Position numbers and translations under genes: made by a program
Notes under the pieces: generated by a model
The model's database searches: none
What the model saw: the letters and a program-made list of their open reading frames with translations, nothing else
Told to the model about the DNA's origin: nothing
In this document: one piece after another, positions 26,787 to 36,168 of the stretch
Layout: the number at the start of each line of letters is the position of its first letter
Numbering within the stretch: position 1 is the first letter of the stretch
Assembly: GCF_007752135.1 (NCBI RefSeq)
Contig: NZ_CP036298.1
Location: 1,984,001-2,048,000 of the forward strand
Source: Aureliella helgolandensis
GTDB taxonomy: Bacteria > Planctomycetota > Planctomycetia > Pirellulales > Pirellulaceae
DNA length: 64,000 bases
Reading direction: 5' to 3'

Positions 26787-27857
26787 ATGCTCAACGCGAT
26801 CGACCTTGCAGAATCTGGTGTGGCACCCGACTGGCTGATACGGATCGGAATTCGACGCTTGTTGTCCAAGCGGATTCAAGGCTCGCATTCAGTGGACGTA
26901 GCAGCGTTTGCGCGAGAGATTGGCAGTGGGCCCTTGGCACTAGAGTCTCAGGCGGCCAATGAACAGCACTACGAAGTACCAGCCCAATTTTTCGAGTCCT
27001 GCCTCGGGCGGCGTATGAAGTACAGTGCCTGTCTATTTCCACATGCCTCAACGTCGCTAGTTGAAGCAGAGGAGGAAATGCTGCGGCTGACCTGTGAGCG
27101 GGCTGAGATCTCCGATGGGATGCGCGTGCTTGAGCTGGGCTGCGGCTGGGGCTCCTTGACCCTGTGGATTGCTGAACATTTTCCCAACTGTACGATCACG
27201 GCACTCACTAATTCAAACAGCCAACGAGAGTTCATCGAACAAACCGCTCGACAGAGGAAATTCGTGAATGTTCGCGTCATTACGGCTAATATGACGGAGT
27301 TCTCTGCCGACGAAAAGTTTGACAGGATCGTATCCGTTGAAATGTTCGAACACATGCGTAACTACAAGCTGTTGTTCTCACGCCTTGCGGGTTGGCTCGC
27401 CCCTCAGGGCAAAGCTTTCGTTCATGTTTTCTGCCACCGCAGTACCCCCTATCTGTTTGAAACCGAGGGCGCGGACAATTGGATGGGGCGTAACTTTTTC
27501 ACTGGAGGCATGATGCCATCGGTAGATTTGTTTAGCCACTTTGACGATTGTTTGGGCATCGAAAAACAGTGGACGGTGAATGGCCTGCACTATTGGCGAA
27601 CTTGTGAGGAATGGCTTCGAAATCTCGACTCCAACCGGTCGCGTGCCCTTGAAAGTTTGAGTAAAAACGTAGGGATAGGTAACGCAGAGAAGGCCTTGCA
27701 GCGATGGAGGATGTTTTTCATGGCATGCGCAGAGCTATTCCGCTACCGCGACGGCATGGAATGGTTTGTCGCCCATTACCTGTTTACCCCGCAAGAGTCC
27801 GGTAGTCCGCAGGCTCACCGCGGTGAGCCTGCATTGGTCCAAGAAGGCGGAGTGTGA
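26787..27857 (+). CDS. CFA-like SAM-dependent methyltransferase (second copy, diverged subfamily)
   Basis: The product is about 356 residues. It lacks the N-terminal domain of CFA synthase and instead opens with a short helical region (LNAIDLAESGVAPDWLIRIGIRRLL). The catalytic domain has NEQHYEVPAQFFESCLGRRMKYSACLF, the SAM motif VLELGCGWGSLTLW, SVEMFEHMRNYKLLF and NFFTGGMMPSVDLF. The last motif is the FFTGG variant found in coclaurine-N-methyltransferase-like relatives rather than the YIFPGG of true CFA synthases. A fatty-acid C-methyltransferase is therefore likely. ATG 26787 has AGGA about 11 bases upstream; the longer frame from 26547 would overlap DUF1295. It is divergent from the lipid operon. 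Confidence 0.88.
   Translation: MLNAIDLAESGVAPDWLIRIGIRRLLSKRIQGSHSVDVAAFAREIGSGPLALESQAANEQHYEVPAQFFESCLGRRMKYSACLFPHASTSLVEAEEEMLRLTCERAEISDGMRVLELGCGWGSLTLWIAEHFPNCTITALTNSNSQREFIEQTARQRKFVNVRVITANMTEFSADEKFDRIVSVEMFEHMRNYKLLFSRLAGWLAPQGKAFVHVFCHRSTPYLFETEGADNWMGRNFFTGGMMPSVDLFSHFDDCLGIEKQWTVNGLHYWRTCEEWLRNLDSNRSRALESLSKNVGIGNAEKALQRWRMFFMACAELFRYRDGMEWFVAHYLFTPQESGSPQAHRGEPALVQEGGV
27810..27831. repeat. Perfect 22-bp palindrome at the end of the second methyltransferase gene
   Basis: Two 11-base arms (CAGGCTCACCG and its exact complement) meet with no spacer, 24 bases before the stop codon. It could fold as a hairpin in the transcript or be a protein-binding or recombination site. No T run follows, so it is not a classic terminator. 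Confidence 0.7.
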
Positions 27858-28033
27858 GTTTCCTCGGAAAGCTCGCGTTTGTGTGATTGCCGTCGGTCAC
27901 GTGGCGCCTACACTGCCGAGGACAATGAGGTGAGTACGTGGCATCTCGAGAGCCACTGTTGTTAACTTATTCCAATACCGCGAATCCATCTTGTGAATCG
28001 CATTGGCATGATCCCTTCAGGAAGTAGAACGCG

Positions 28034-28891
28034 ATGCCTACCGAGCAACACGATCCACGAAATCGGCTTCACTGTATGGAAGTCCAAGGCGGACACGGTA
28101 CGGACTCCCAATTTTTTAGGCGCCCCGGTCTCGATGTGTGGATTTGGAATCAATCTCGGCAGGACGCCAAGGTGGAAGGCGGTGACATCCACTACGTCTC
28201 CTCTTGCGCCTCGGGACGAATTACCAGAATGCTGATGGCTGATGTTGGAGGTGTCAACAACCATTTCGCCGACGTTGCCTGTCGCTTGCGAGACGTGATG
28301 GTGCGGAACATCAACGCGATCGCTCAATCCTCGGCGGTTCGACAGATGACAGCCCAGCTGGACTCAACTTCTCAACAGGGAGGCTTCGCCTCGGTACTTC
28401 TTAGTACGTTCTTCGCACCGACTCGGTCGTGGACCGTTTGCAATGCAGGCCATCCACCACCGTTGCTTTACCAATCGGTTAAGGGGGAGTGGGCAGCGCT
28501 CAAACCGCTGTCTAGTGAACTCCCACCAGCCGCAGATTACGCTGGCAATGTCGATGTTTCCGAATACCAGAATTTTAAGCTCAGGCTAGACGCTGGCGAT
28601 ATGTTCTTCTGCTACAGCAACTCCCTAACGGAGTGTCGTCAAAGCAACGGGAGAATGATGGGAGTTGAAGGGATTCGCAGCCTCGTGCAGAGATTGTCCG
28701 AGTCGTCCAACCCGGAACTCGCGCTCAACGAATTGATCCTTACGATTCGAGACGCTCATCAAGACAATTTGTGCACGCAGGATGCAACAGTCATGCTCAG
28801 CAGAGTGACTCCTACACGCGTTTCACTGCGAGACAATTTTCTGGCGCCATTCCGCTTTATTCGAGGTGCCAACGACCGAACGTCCTTGTAG
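28034..28891 (+). CDS. SpoIIE/RsbU-type PP2C serine phosphatase
   Basis: The 285-residue protein is almost entirely a PP2C-SpoIIE domain. The metal-binding Asp residues appear in GGDIHYVSS and MLMADVGGV. SWTVCNAGHPPPLLY, DAGDMFFCYSNSLTECR and the closing TQDATVML are all family signatures. The usual D-x-S/M-G-K/H-G stretch is altered to DVGGVN. No sensor domain is fused, so regulation must come from partners. RsbU-type phosphatases act in partner switching on anti-sigma antagonists, and the nearby sigma factor makes such a link attractive, but no anti-sigma or STAS gene is visible here. An AGGAAG about 10 bases upstream supports ATG 28034. Confidence 0.82.
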   Translation: MPTEQHDPRNRLHCMEVQGGHGTDSQFFRRPGLDVWIWNQSRQDAKVEGGDIHYVSSCASGRITRMLMADVGGVNNHFADVACRLRDVMVRNINAIAQSSAVRQMTAQLDSTSQQGGFASVLLSTFFAPTRSWTVCNAGHPPPLLYQSVKGEWAALKPLSSELPPAADYAGNVDVSEYQNFKLRLDAGDMFFCYSNSLTECRQSNGRMMGVEGIRSLVQRLSESSNPELALNELILTIRDAHQDNLCTQDATVMLSRVTPTRVSLRDNFLAPFRFIRGANDRTSL

Positions 28892-29252
28892 CTCTCGCCT
28901 TGATTAACTGGGGAGCACAGCCGTTTCGCAATTGCCAAGCAATCCCGAACGCTGAACGCCGCACCGGATGCTAAGGGGAGATGCGAAGCGTAAGTTTCAT
29001 TGAAGCCAACTGGACACCGGCTTGCCAAATTTCCAGTTCGTGTTGCGAACCGCACGCATGCAACGCCTGTCGGCTGCCGTACGTCGGGCGACAGTCCCGT
29101 GCGGAAAATCCGTCAGAGGAAGGAAGTGTTTCGGGCACTTCTAAAACGGGTCGACTCACGTGCTGGTCACGTGGGCTGGCAGGAGAAGATCGCTGCAGCG
29201 TTTTTACTTTTTCTCAATTCTCACAGCCAATTAGCATGGGGAGCTCAGCACT
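28892..29252. other. Intergenic region, nothing recognised
   Basis: About 360 bases between two plus-strand genes. Short frames on both strands look like chance. The promoter of the SDR gene may lie here, but no clear elements were found. Confidence 0.45.
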
Positions 29253-29957
29253 GTGCGCCAAAAGACATACGTCATCGTGGGTGGAAGTCACGGCATCGGC
29301 TGGGGACTCGTCAAACGTCTGGTTTCTAGTGGAGCTGCCGTTACCATAATATCTCGAACCATCGGGGAACTCTCTAGCCTACCGGGGATCAACCACTTAC
29401 CGCTGGACGTCACGCAGGCAGAGATCGATTCGGACCAGCTGCCGGCATGTATCGACGGTTTGGTCTATTGTCCCGGCTCGATGAATTTTGCATCTATCCG
29501 AGCTCTAAAGCCGCAATCGCTGGCAGACGATTTTGAGTTGAATGTAGTGGGCGCGGTGAAGAGTTTGCAGGCTTCGTTACCAGCCATGAAAGCGGCCGGT
29601 ACGTCGTCGATGATTCTGTTTAGTTCGGTGGCAGCAGGTCAAGGCCTACCGCTGCATGCAGCGGTGGCTGCCTCCAAAGGAGCTGTCGAAGGTCTGACGC
29701 GTTCGCTCGCGGCTGAACTGGCGCCGGAGATTCGCGTTAACTGCATTGCGCCCTCGCTAACAGACACTCCGCTGGCAGAACGTTTGCTGTCGAATGAGCA
29801 GAAACGCGGAGCGATGGCCGAACGCCATCCCCTGAAACGGATCGGAACAGTTGACGACGTTGCTGCGGTAGCGGAATTCTTGTTATCGGACAACGCCGCT
29901 TGGATCACAGGGCAAGTGATGAACGTCGACGGTGGTATGTCCACGGTCCGCTGCTAA
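29253..29957 (+). CDS. Short-chain dehydrogenase/reductase-like protein lacking the catalytic tyrosine
   Basis: The 234-residue classical SDR fold has the cofactor motif IVGGSHGIGWGL and a DVTQ stretch, the active-site serine in LFSSVAAG, and PxxTDTPL after the last strand. The YxxxK catalytic motif reads V-A-A-S-K in HAAVAASKGAVEG, so Lys is kept but the tyrosine is replaced by valine. Classical hydride-transfer chemistry is therefore doubtful. SDRs of this kind occur next to CFA/DUF1365/amine-oxidase genes in other bacteria, which suggests a role in the same lipid pathway. The start is GTG with GGGGAG about 9 bases upstream. A probable terminator follows at 30046-30080. Confidence 0.85.
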   Translation: MRQKTYVIVGGSHGIGWGLVKRLVSSGAAVTIISRTIGELSSLPGINHLPLDVTQAEIDSDQLPACIDGLVYCPGSMNFASIRALKPQSLADDFELNVVGAVKSLQASLPAMKAAGTSSMILFSSVAAGQGLPLHAAVAASKGAVEGLTRSLAAELAPEIRVNCIAPSLTDTPLAERLLSNEQKRGAMAERHPLKRIGTVDDVAAVAEFLLSDNAAWITGQVMNVDGGMSTVRC

Positions 29958-30045
29958 AGCTCACCGGATTTCTCCTCGGCACTGCTTGCGGCGGCCACTT
30001 GAGATGCCGCGATGACTTGCCCAAACTTCCGTCGTTTCCCCCGCC

Positions 30046-30080
30046 CCCTGCCCTGCAAGTTCAGCTGGGCAGGGTTTAGT
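30046..30080 (+). terminator. Probable terminator after the SDR gene
   Basis: An 8-bp perfect stem (CCCTGCCC/GGGCAGGG, 30046-30053 and 30067-30074) with a 13-base loop is followed by TTTAGTT on the plus strand. It lies about 90 bases past the SDR stop and 40 bases before the end of the convergent carB gene. The T tract is weak. Confidence 0.5.
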
Positions 30081-30120
30081 TAAGTCAGGTTGTCTGGCTA
30101 GGCCGCTCGCTGGCGGTCAT

Positions 30121-33100
30121 TCAGGAGTCCTGGAAACGCTCTTGGAGTGACAGCACCGACAGCTCTTCGGTTCGCAATGCTTCCATCGCCATGATGGCAG
30201 CCGTGGCGGCAGCCATGGTGGTGATACAGGGCACACCATTCTGAACTGCCGCAGCCCGAATACGGCCCTCGTCGGTGCGCGCTCCCTTGCCATTAGGAGT
30301 GTTGATGATCAACGAAACCTCTTCGTTCTTGAGATAGTCGATTAGGTTGGGAGATCCCTCAGCCACCTTTTTCACGCGTGTGACTGGAATCCCAGCATCT
30401 TCAATGATCTTGGCGGTCCCGGGAGTGGCCAGTAGCGGAAAGCCCAATTCGTGCAAGCGTTTGACCAAGTCAGGAATGCCGCTCTTGTGGCGCGAATTGA
30501 CCGAGATGAAGATGTTTCCGCTCTGGGGCAGCACGACCCCAGCCGCCAGTTGGCTTTTCGCAAAGGCAATCGAAAATTCTGGGCTAATGCCCATGACCTC
30601 TCCGGTGCTCCGCATTTCAGGCCCGAGGACGATATCGACGCCTGCAAATTTGCGGAAGGGGAAGACACTCTCCTTGATTGAGACATGTCGGGGAATGGGC
30701 TCCTCGAGGAGACCCAGTTCTGCGAGCGTCTTGCCCGCCATGATTTTAGCGGCCAAATTGGCAACGGGGACGCCTGTTGCTTTGGCAACAAATGGGACGG
30801 TACGGCTCGCTCTTGGATTCACTTCGATGACATAAACGTTCATCTTGCCATCTTCGGATTTGACGGCGTATTGCACGTTCATCAACCCGACGACTCGAAG
30901 TCGTTTGGCCATGGCCCATGTTGCTTCGCGAATCTCTTGGATGACTTCCGCCGACAAGCTGTAGGGAGGAAGTACGCAAGCCGAGTCACCGGAGTGGACA
31001 CCGGCCTCTTCAATATGCTCCATGATACCGGTCACGACAACATGTTCACCATCACAGAGCGCGTCGACGTCGACTTCGATGGCGTCCTCGAGGAATTTGT
31101 CGATCAACACCGGTTGGCCTTCGGCCACGATGAAGGCCTCAGCAACATACCGCTCGAATTGCGCATTGTCGTAGCAGATCTCCATCGCTCTACCGCCGAG
31201 TACGAAACTCGGGCGAACCAAGGCGGGATAGCCCACCTTCTTGGCTTCGGCGCGCGCCTGTTCCATAGTGCGAGCGATGGCGTTGGGAGGCTGTTTGAGG
31301 CCAAGGGTCTGCAAGAGCTTTTGGAATTTTTCACGATCTTCCGCCGCTTCGATCGTATCGACCGATGTGCCAATAATGGGGACATTGGCCGTTGCCAAAG
31401 CCCGTGCAAGATTGAGGGGAGTCTGTCCACCAAACTGAACAATGACTCCATCTGGCTGGATGCGGTCGCAAATGTTGAGCACGTCTTCGGCGGTCAACGG
31501 TTCAAAGAACAGGATGTCGCTGGTGTCGTAGTCGGTGCTGACCGTTTCTGGGTTGCTATTGACCATGACCGATTCAATACCCATCTCGCGCAAGGCGAAA
31601 CTGGCATGGCAGCAGCAGTAATCAAACTCGATTCCCTGACCAATACGATTGGGGCCTCCCCCTAAGATCATGATGCGCTTGGTGTCTGGATTCTTGGTGG
31701 GTGATTCGTCTTCGAGTTCATAGGTGCTGTAGTAGTAGGGCGTGTAAGCCTCGAATTCGGCGGCACACGTATCCACAGACTTGTAGGTAGCCACAACTCC
31801 GTGTGATTTTCGCCACGCTCGCACCTCAAGTTCATCGCTTACCAACAGATTCGCCAGCTGGCGGTCGGAGAAGCCGCTCTGTTTGGCAGCTCGCATTTCC
31901 TCAGCCGATAATTTGTCGAGTGAGCCGATTGAGCGGAGGCGTTCCTCGAGTTCCACCAACTCGGCCAGGTGGTCCAAGAACCAAGGATCGATGAAGGTAA
32001 TGCGGTGAATCTCGTCTACCGACATGCCGAATTTGAGGGCATAGCGGAGATACCACACGCGGTCGGGATTGGGACGCGCCAACTTGCTTCGGATTTCATC
32101 CTCATCGGGCTGCAGTTCCGTTCCCCACAGATCCTTGCTGTCGCATCCCCAACCGAACGCTCCGACTTCGAGTCCTCGGAGCGCCTTTTGAAACGATTCC
32201 TTGAAGGTGCGACCAATGGCCATCGTTTCCCCCACGCTTTTCATTTGCGTGGTCAGGGTCGTGTCGGCCTCGGGAAATTTTTCGAACGCGAAGCGAGGAA
32301 TCTTGGTGACCACATAGTCAATCGTCGGTTCAAAGCAGGCTTTGGTCTTCTGCGTAATGTCATTCGGGAGCTCCCAGAGGCGATAGCCAATAGCCAGCTT
32401 GGCTGCGATTTTGGCGATGGGAAATCCGGTCGCTTTACTCGCAAGTGCACTGGAGCGACTCACGCGGGGATTCATTTCGATCACGATCATACGACCGGTC
32501 GACGGCTCAATGGCAAATTGGATATTGGAGCCACCCGTTTCCACGCCAATCTCGCGAATGACGGCCAAGGAGGCGTCGCGCATTCGCTGGTATTCCTTGT
32601 CGCTCAATGTCTGAGCGGGAGCCACCGTGATGGAATCCCCCGTGTGGACTCCCATGGGATCGAAGTTCTCGATCGCGCAAATGATGACGACGTTGTCGTC
32701 TCGGTCGCGCATGACCTCCATCTCATACTCTTTCCAACCGATGATTGACTCTTCGATTAGAACCTCATGGACCGGGGATTGCACCAGTCCATTGCGGACG
32801 AGGGCATCGAAATCATTGCGGTTGTAGGCGATCGCCGAACCGCTCCCGCCCATGGTGAAACTTGGGCGAACCACGCAGGGCAAGCCGACGCGTTTGAGGG
32901 TCTCGCGCGCCTCTTCCAAGGTCGTTACGACGTCGCCATCGCACACATCCAGCCCGATCTTTTCCATGGCCTCCTTGAACTGATCGCGTTCCTCCGCCTT
33001 CGCGATCACCTCCGGATTGGCACCAATCATCTCCACGGAGTACTTTTCGAGGACGCCGTTGGCCGCCAGGTCCATGGCCACATTCAAACCGGTCTGCCCA

Positions 33101-33372
33101 CCCAGGGTTGGCAGCAATGCATCGGGACGCTCCCGCTCGATGATCTTGGCGACAACCTCCCAAGTTAACGGTTCAATGTAGGTCCGCTCCGCAGTACTGG
33201 GGTCGGTCATGATCGTTGCTGGGTTGCTATTCACCAAGACAACTTCGTAGCCCTCCTCGCGCAATGCCTTGCAGGCCTGCGTGCCGGAATAGTCAAACTC
33301 GCAAGCTTGCCCAATCACAATAGGGCCCGAGCCGATGATCATGATCTTCTTGATGTCAGTTCGCCGTGGCAC
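30121..33372 (-). CDS. carB: Carbamoyl-phosphate synthase large subunit
   Basis: The 1083-residue protein is close to the usual 1070-1080. It has two homologous ATP-grasp halves, each starting with the [26 protein letters not shown] nucleotide-fold motif (about residues 13 and 565). Family stretches such as [48 protein letters not shown] and [20 protein letters not shown] are intact. The last 140 or so residues form the MGS-like allosteric domain ([39 protein letters not shown]). Role: ammonia- and bicarbonate-dependent synthesis of carbamoyl phosphate for arginine and pyrimidines, with glutamine hydrolysis by CarA. carA is not adjacent. This gene is a good housekeeping anchor. Confidence 0.98.
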   Translation of the reverse strand: MPRRTDIKKIMIIGSGPIVIGQACEFDYSGTQACKALREEGYEVVLVNSNPATIMTDPSTAERTYIEPLTWEVVAKIIERERPDALLPTLGGQTGLNVAMDLAANGVLEKYSVEMIGANPEVIAKAEERDQFKEAMEKIGLDVCDGDVVTTLEEARETLKRVGLPCVVRPSFTMGGSGSAIAYNRNDFDALVRNGLVQSPVHEVLIEESIIGWKEYEMEVMRDRDDNVVIICAIENFDPMGVHTGDSITVAPAQTLSDKEYQRMRDASLAVIREIGVETGGSNIQFAIEPSTGRMIVIEMNPRVSRSSALASKATGFPIAKIAAKLAIGYRLWELPNDITQKTKACFEPTIDYVVTKIPRFAFEKFPEADTTLTTQMKSVGETMAIGRTFKESFQKALRGLEVGAFGWGCDSKDLWGTELQPDEDEIRSKLARPNPDRVWYLRYALKFGMSVDEIHRITFIDPWFLDHLAELVELEERLRSIGSLDKLSAEEMRAAKQSGFSDRQLANLLVSDELEVRAWRKSHGVVATYKSVDTCAAEFEAYTPYYYSTYELEDESPTKNPDTKRIMILGGGPNRIGQGIEFDYCCCHASFALREMGIESVMVNSNPETVSTDYDTSDILFFEPLTAEDVLNICDRIQPDGVIVQFGGQTPLNLARALATANVPIIGTSVDTIEAAEDREKFQKLLQTLGLKQPPNAIARTMEQARAEAKKVGYPALVRPSFVLGGRAMEICYDNAQFERYVAEAFIVAEGQPVLIDKFLEDAIEVDVDALCDGEHVVVTGIMEHIEEAGVHSGDSACVLPPYSLSAEVIQEIREATWAMAKRLRVVGLMNVQYAVKSEDGKMNVYVIEVNPRASRTVPFVAKATGVPVANLAAKIMAGKTLAELGLLEEPIPRHVSIKESVFPFRKFAGVDIVLGPEMRSTGEVMGISPEFSIAFAKSQLAAGVVLPQSGNIFISVNSRHKSGIPDLVKRLHELGFPLLATPGTAKIIEDAGIPVTRVKKVAEGSPNLIDYLKNEEVSLIINTPNGKGARTDEGRIRAAAVQNGVPCITTMAAATAAIMAMEALRTEELSVLSLQERFQDS

Positions 33373-33854
33373 TGCGTCTCACTCTCAATTTAGCGTACTG
33401 CAAGTCTTGATTGGTGCTGAGCGACGTTTCAGCTGTATCTCAACAGCCCGAACGTCCAAGGCTCTACGCCCAAACTTGCATGATGGAATTTAGACTTTCG
33501 CAAGACTCTACCCGCAGACCAGTTGTCTGTTGCCTATGTTTCGAAAGCCAACAGTGCAAACCTACTACCCCACCGGGACTAGGGCCGCTGAGTAAAATTT
33601 CCCAAGAATATCATGCATTTCGCACTATTGCCAAGGGGCTAACCCGTAGGGCATCGGCTGGCTTGGAACCAATTGGAGACTCCTCAATTTCCGCTTCAGG
33701 AGCCATGGAAGTGCAGAATCCCAACATTTCCCCCATTATTCAGCGTTTGGTGACCGAGCAACAACCTTAGCATAGGTAGATTTTGACTCTAGCTCGTCAA
33801 AGACAGAATTCGATAGAAAGTCGGGTTGGACTTTTTTTTGAAAGATTGGGTGCC
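33373..33854. other. Spacer between divergent carB and Nudix genes
   Basis: About 480 bases. A 119-codon frame (33411-33770, plus) has no domain and poor composition and is not called. The region should carry promoters for carB and for the Nudix gene. No clear elements were seen. Confidence 0.45.
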
Positions 33855-34394
33855 ATGGATCCTAGCGAAGACGAAGAATTGGCATGGCAAGGGGCGCACT
33901 TGCATGTAAACCGTCGTGGAGCGTGGGAATTCGTGTCCCGCAACTCAAGACGTTCCGCGGTTGGCATTGTGGCAGTGCACGAAGATTTGCGAGTTGTCTT
34001 GGTGGAGCAGTTTCGTCCTCCCGTCGGTCGCCGTTTAATTGAGCTACCCGCCGGCTTGGCTGGGGATATCGTGGGGGCGGAAAACGAGGACTTGATTGTC
34101 GCCGCCAAGCGGGAGCTCGTCGAAGAAACCGGCTACGTAGCCGCCGAGTGGAGGCTGCTGGTGCACGGCTACTCTTCGCCAGGCCTGACGGACGAATCGA
34201 TTACGCTCTTCTTAGCCCAGGGGCTCGAGCGAATTTCTCAAGGTGGAGGCGTGGAGGGGGAATCGATTCAGATTCACGAAATCCCCATGGACCATATCCT
34301 CACCTGGCTTCGCGAACGCAAGCAATCAACGGACTTGAAATTGCTGGCCGCCCTGTTTGCCGCTCGGGAGGCGATTGAGCAGCCCCGGTCTTAG
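33855..34394 (+). CDS. Nudix hydrolase (ADP-ribose pyrophosphatase-like)
   Basis: About 179 residues from ATG 33855. The Nudix box is clear in its second half (E-x7-RELVEETGY at about 77-93). The ELPAGL stretch typical of ADP-ribose pyrophosphatases precedes it and a GYSSPGLTDESITLFLA motif follows, as in the NudF/ADPRase group. The spacing between the box glycine and the first Glu is two residues longer than the consensus. Expected reaction: hydrolysis of ADP-ribose or a related nucleoside diphosphate sugar. A TTG start at 33783 would add 24 residues; the ATG is preferred because family members start near the first strand. Confidence 0.88.
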   Translation: MDPSEDEELAWQGAHLHVNRRGAWEFVSRNSRRSAVGIVAVHEDLRVVLVEQFRPPVGRRLIELPAGLAGDIVGAENEDLIVAAKRELVEETGYVAAEWRLLVHGYSSPGLTDESITLFLAQGLERISQGGGVEGESIQIHEIPMDHILTWLRERKQSTDLKLLAALFAAREAIEQPRS

Positions 34395-34407
34395 CGGCCA
34401 ACCCCCT

Positions 34408-34443
34408 TTTCACGCTACTGGGTTCTTTCACGCTACTGGGTTC
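34408..34443 (+). repeat. Perfect 18-bp tandem duplication
   Basis: The unit TTTCACGCTACTGGGTTC is present twice in tandem without mismatch, 13 bases after the Nudix stop codon. It has the same unit length as the duplication at 10032-10067 but an unrelated sequence. Confidence 0.85.
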
Positions 34444-34608
34444 GAGGTGCCTAGCGGCTGAGTTCCGCACCATCTCAGGTTGCCTGCCTGGCGTTGGAGG
34501 GGGAAGCCCGCCACAGGCCCCGCGGGACTCTGCTAGCGAGTCCTCGCTTTCAGCAGTTGCAGTGATGGGAAGCAGTCGCAGTGGCGACCTCATCCCGGCT
34601 ACCGACCG

Positions 34609-36168
34609 CTATCGTTCGAGCGCATCGGGATCGATCGGTTCCCCTTCCCAAACCGCAGTCTTGCCATCCCACGTCAGGACGCGGTGCGCGCTACCTGGTG
34701 CCAAGGGGCGATCAATTTGCGGCAACCATTTTGCTAAATCGGCCTTCACCTCCCGAAATTCGGTATGACTGGCCAAGTTGTCCCACTCATTGGGATCCTC
34801 TTGCATGTCATACAGCTCCTCGCTTCCATCGGCATAACGAATGAATCGCCAGCGATCGGTGCGGATGGCATGGTTGCCCTGATTGTGTGAAGTGATTGCT
34901 GGCCACTGACGCGGGGCATTGGCCCTCTCTAGTTGCGGACGCAGCGTGTGCCCCTCCAGGCCCGTTCGCGCGGGCAAGTCGCAGAGGTCCACCAACGTGG
35001 GGTAGATATCTAATAACTCCGCAGGTTGCGAGCTTCGTGCACCCGCCGGCAGGTTGGGGCCGGCGATGATCATGGGAACGCGCGTCGAGCGGTCCCACAG
35101 CGTGTTCTTTCCCGAAATCTCTTTCTCGCCCAGGTGGTAACCATGGTCCGACCAAAGCACGACAACGGTATTTTGATCTAGACCTTGAGCCTTCAACTCA
35201 GCCAAGACGCGGCCGACCATGCCGTCCACGAAACTGGTGGATGCAAGGTAGGCCCTCACCAAAGATCGGTCTTCCCCAGCTTGCTCCAACCAGCTCAGGC
35301 GTGGTTCGGGAAGTTGCCAATGTAGATACCAAGAAAATAGAGGGGTGTCATCGCGATCACCCCGCAGAATCGGTGGCATCAGTAGCGATTCTTCTGGGTA
35401 GAGATCAAACCATTTCTGAGGAGCGAAACAGGGGACATGAGGGCGGCGAAAGCCGCAGAAAAGCATGAAGGGCTGGCTCGATTCCTCTTGGGCCAGAGCA
35501 TCCAACTGTTCGCAGGCCCAGGTGGCTACTTTGTAGTCATCTTGCTGCGAATCATGCTCTGGAAAAACTCCCCAGTCCATCAGCGGATGCCCTCCCTGCA
35601 TATTGATGATCTTCTTTGCAGGCTTGGGATTTCCACCACTACCGTGGTAACCCCACACGTCAAACTCGACCCCCGTCTCCCGCTGGTCTCGCGGTGGGTA
35701 AGCATCGTGGTAGGTCTTCCCACCGGTGATCGTGCGGTAGCCATGTTGTTGAAAGTACTGCGGGAGCGTCACCCAATCCTTAAATTCAGGAAGTGTGCGG
35801 AACCAGGGGGACAACCCGTACACGCCGGTCGTCGTTGGCCTCAACCCTGTCATGACACTGGTGCGAGAGGGATTGCACAGTGGAGATTGGCAATGCGCGT
35901 TGGTGAACACCGTCCCTCTGGCAGCCAACGCGTCCATATTGGGCGTTTGAACTTGGGGATGTCCGCCTAAGCAACCAACCCAATCGTTCAGGTCATCGAT
36001 TGAAATGACTAGTACGTTGGGTTTAGCAGCCACCGCTTCAGGGGATGCGGACGACTGGGGTTCAACTGCTGCGAGAGTGGAACAACCAAAAGCGAGCATT
36101 CCAGCAATTACGAAACAGTGGAACGGCCTGCCGATCGCCGAGTTGTTCGATGGGGAATCGGTAAACAC
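34609..36168 (-). CDS. Secreted iduronate-2-sulfatase-like sulfatase
   Basis: The product is about 519 residues. A signal-like segment (FHCFVIAGMLAFGCSTLAA) precedes KPNVLVISIDDLNDWVGCLGG, the metal-binding start of the fold. The formylglycine signature is CNPSRTSVMTG (C-x-P-S-R). GGKTYH, WSDHGYHLGEK and the C-terminal YDMQEDPNEWDNLA match iduronate-2-sulfatase-like enzymes common in planctomycetes. Likely role: desulfation of uronic-acid-containing or other sulfated polysaccharides outside the cytoplasm. The frame extends to a GTG at 36285; a GTG at 36168 gives a shorter and more typical signal peptide, so the exact start is uncertain. Confidence 0.9.
   Translation of the reverse strand: MFTDSPSNNSAIGRPFHCFVIAGMLAFGCSTLAAVEPQSSASPEAVAAKPNVLVISIDDLNDWVGCLGGHPQVQTPNMDALAARGTVFTNAHCQSPLCNPSRTSVMTGLRPTTTGVYGLSPWFRTLPEFKDWVTLPQYFQQHGYRTITGGKTYHDAYPPRDQRETGVEFDVWGYHGSGGNPKPAKKIINMQGGHPLMDWGVFPEHDSQQDDYKVATWACEQLDALAQEESSQPFMLFCGFRRPHVPCFAPQKWFDLYPEESLLMPPILRGDRDDTPLFSWYLHWQLPEPRLSWLEQAGEDRSLVRAYLASTSFVDGMVGRVLAELKAQGLDQNTVVVLWSDHGYHLGEKEISGKNTLWDRSTRVPMIIAGPNLPAGARSSQPAELLDIYPTLVDLCDLPARTGLEGHTLRPQLERANAPRQWPAITSHNQGNHAIRTDRWRFIRYADGSEELYDMQEDPNEWDNLASHTEFREVKADLAKWLPQIDRPLAPGSAHRVLTWDGKTAVWEGEPIDPDALER

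Noticed and set aside
30685-32748. Long plus-strand frames (326 and 259 codons) opposite carB
   Set aside because: They are antisense to the highly conserved carB gene and arise from its codon bias.
33411-33770. 119-codon frame upstream of the Nudix gene
   Set aside because: Composition is irregular, no motif is present and it fills a spacer that must hold two promoters.
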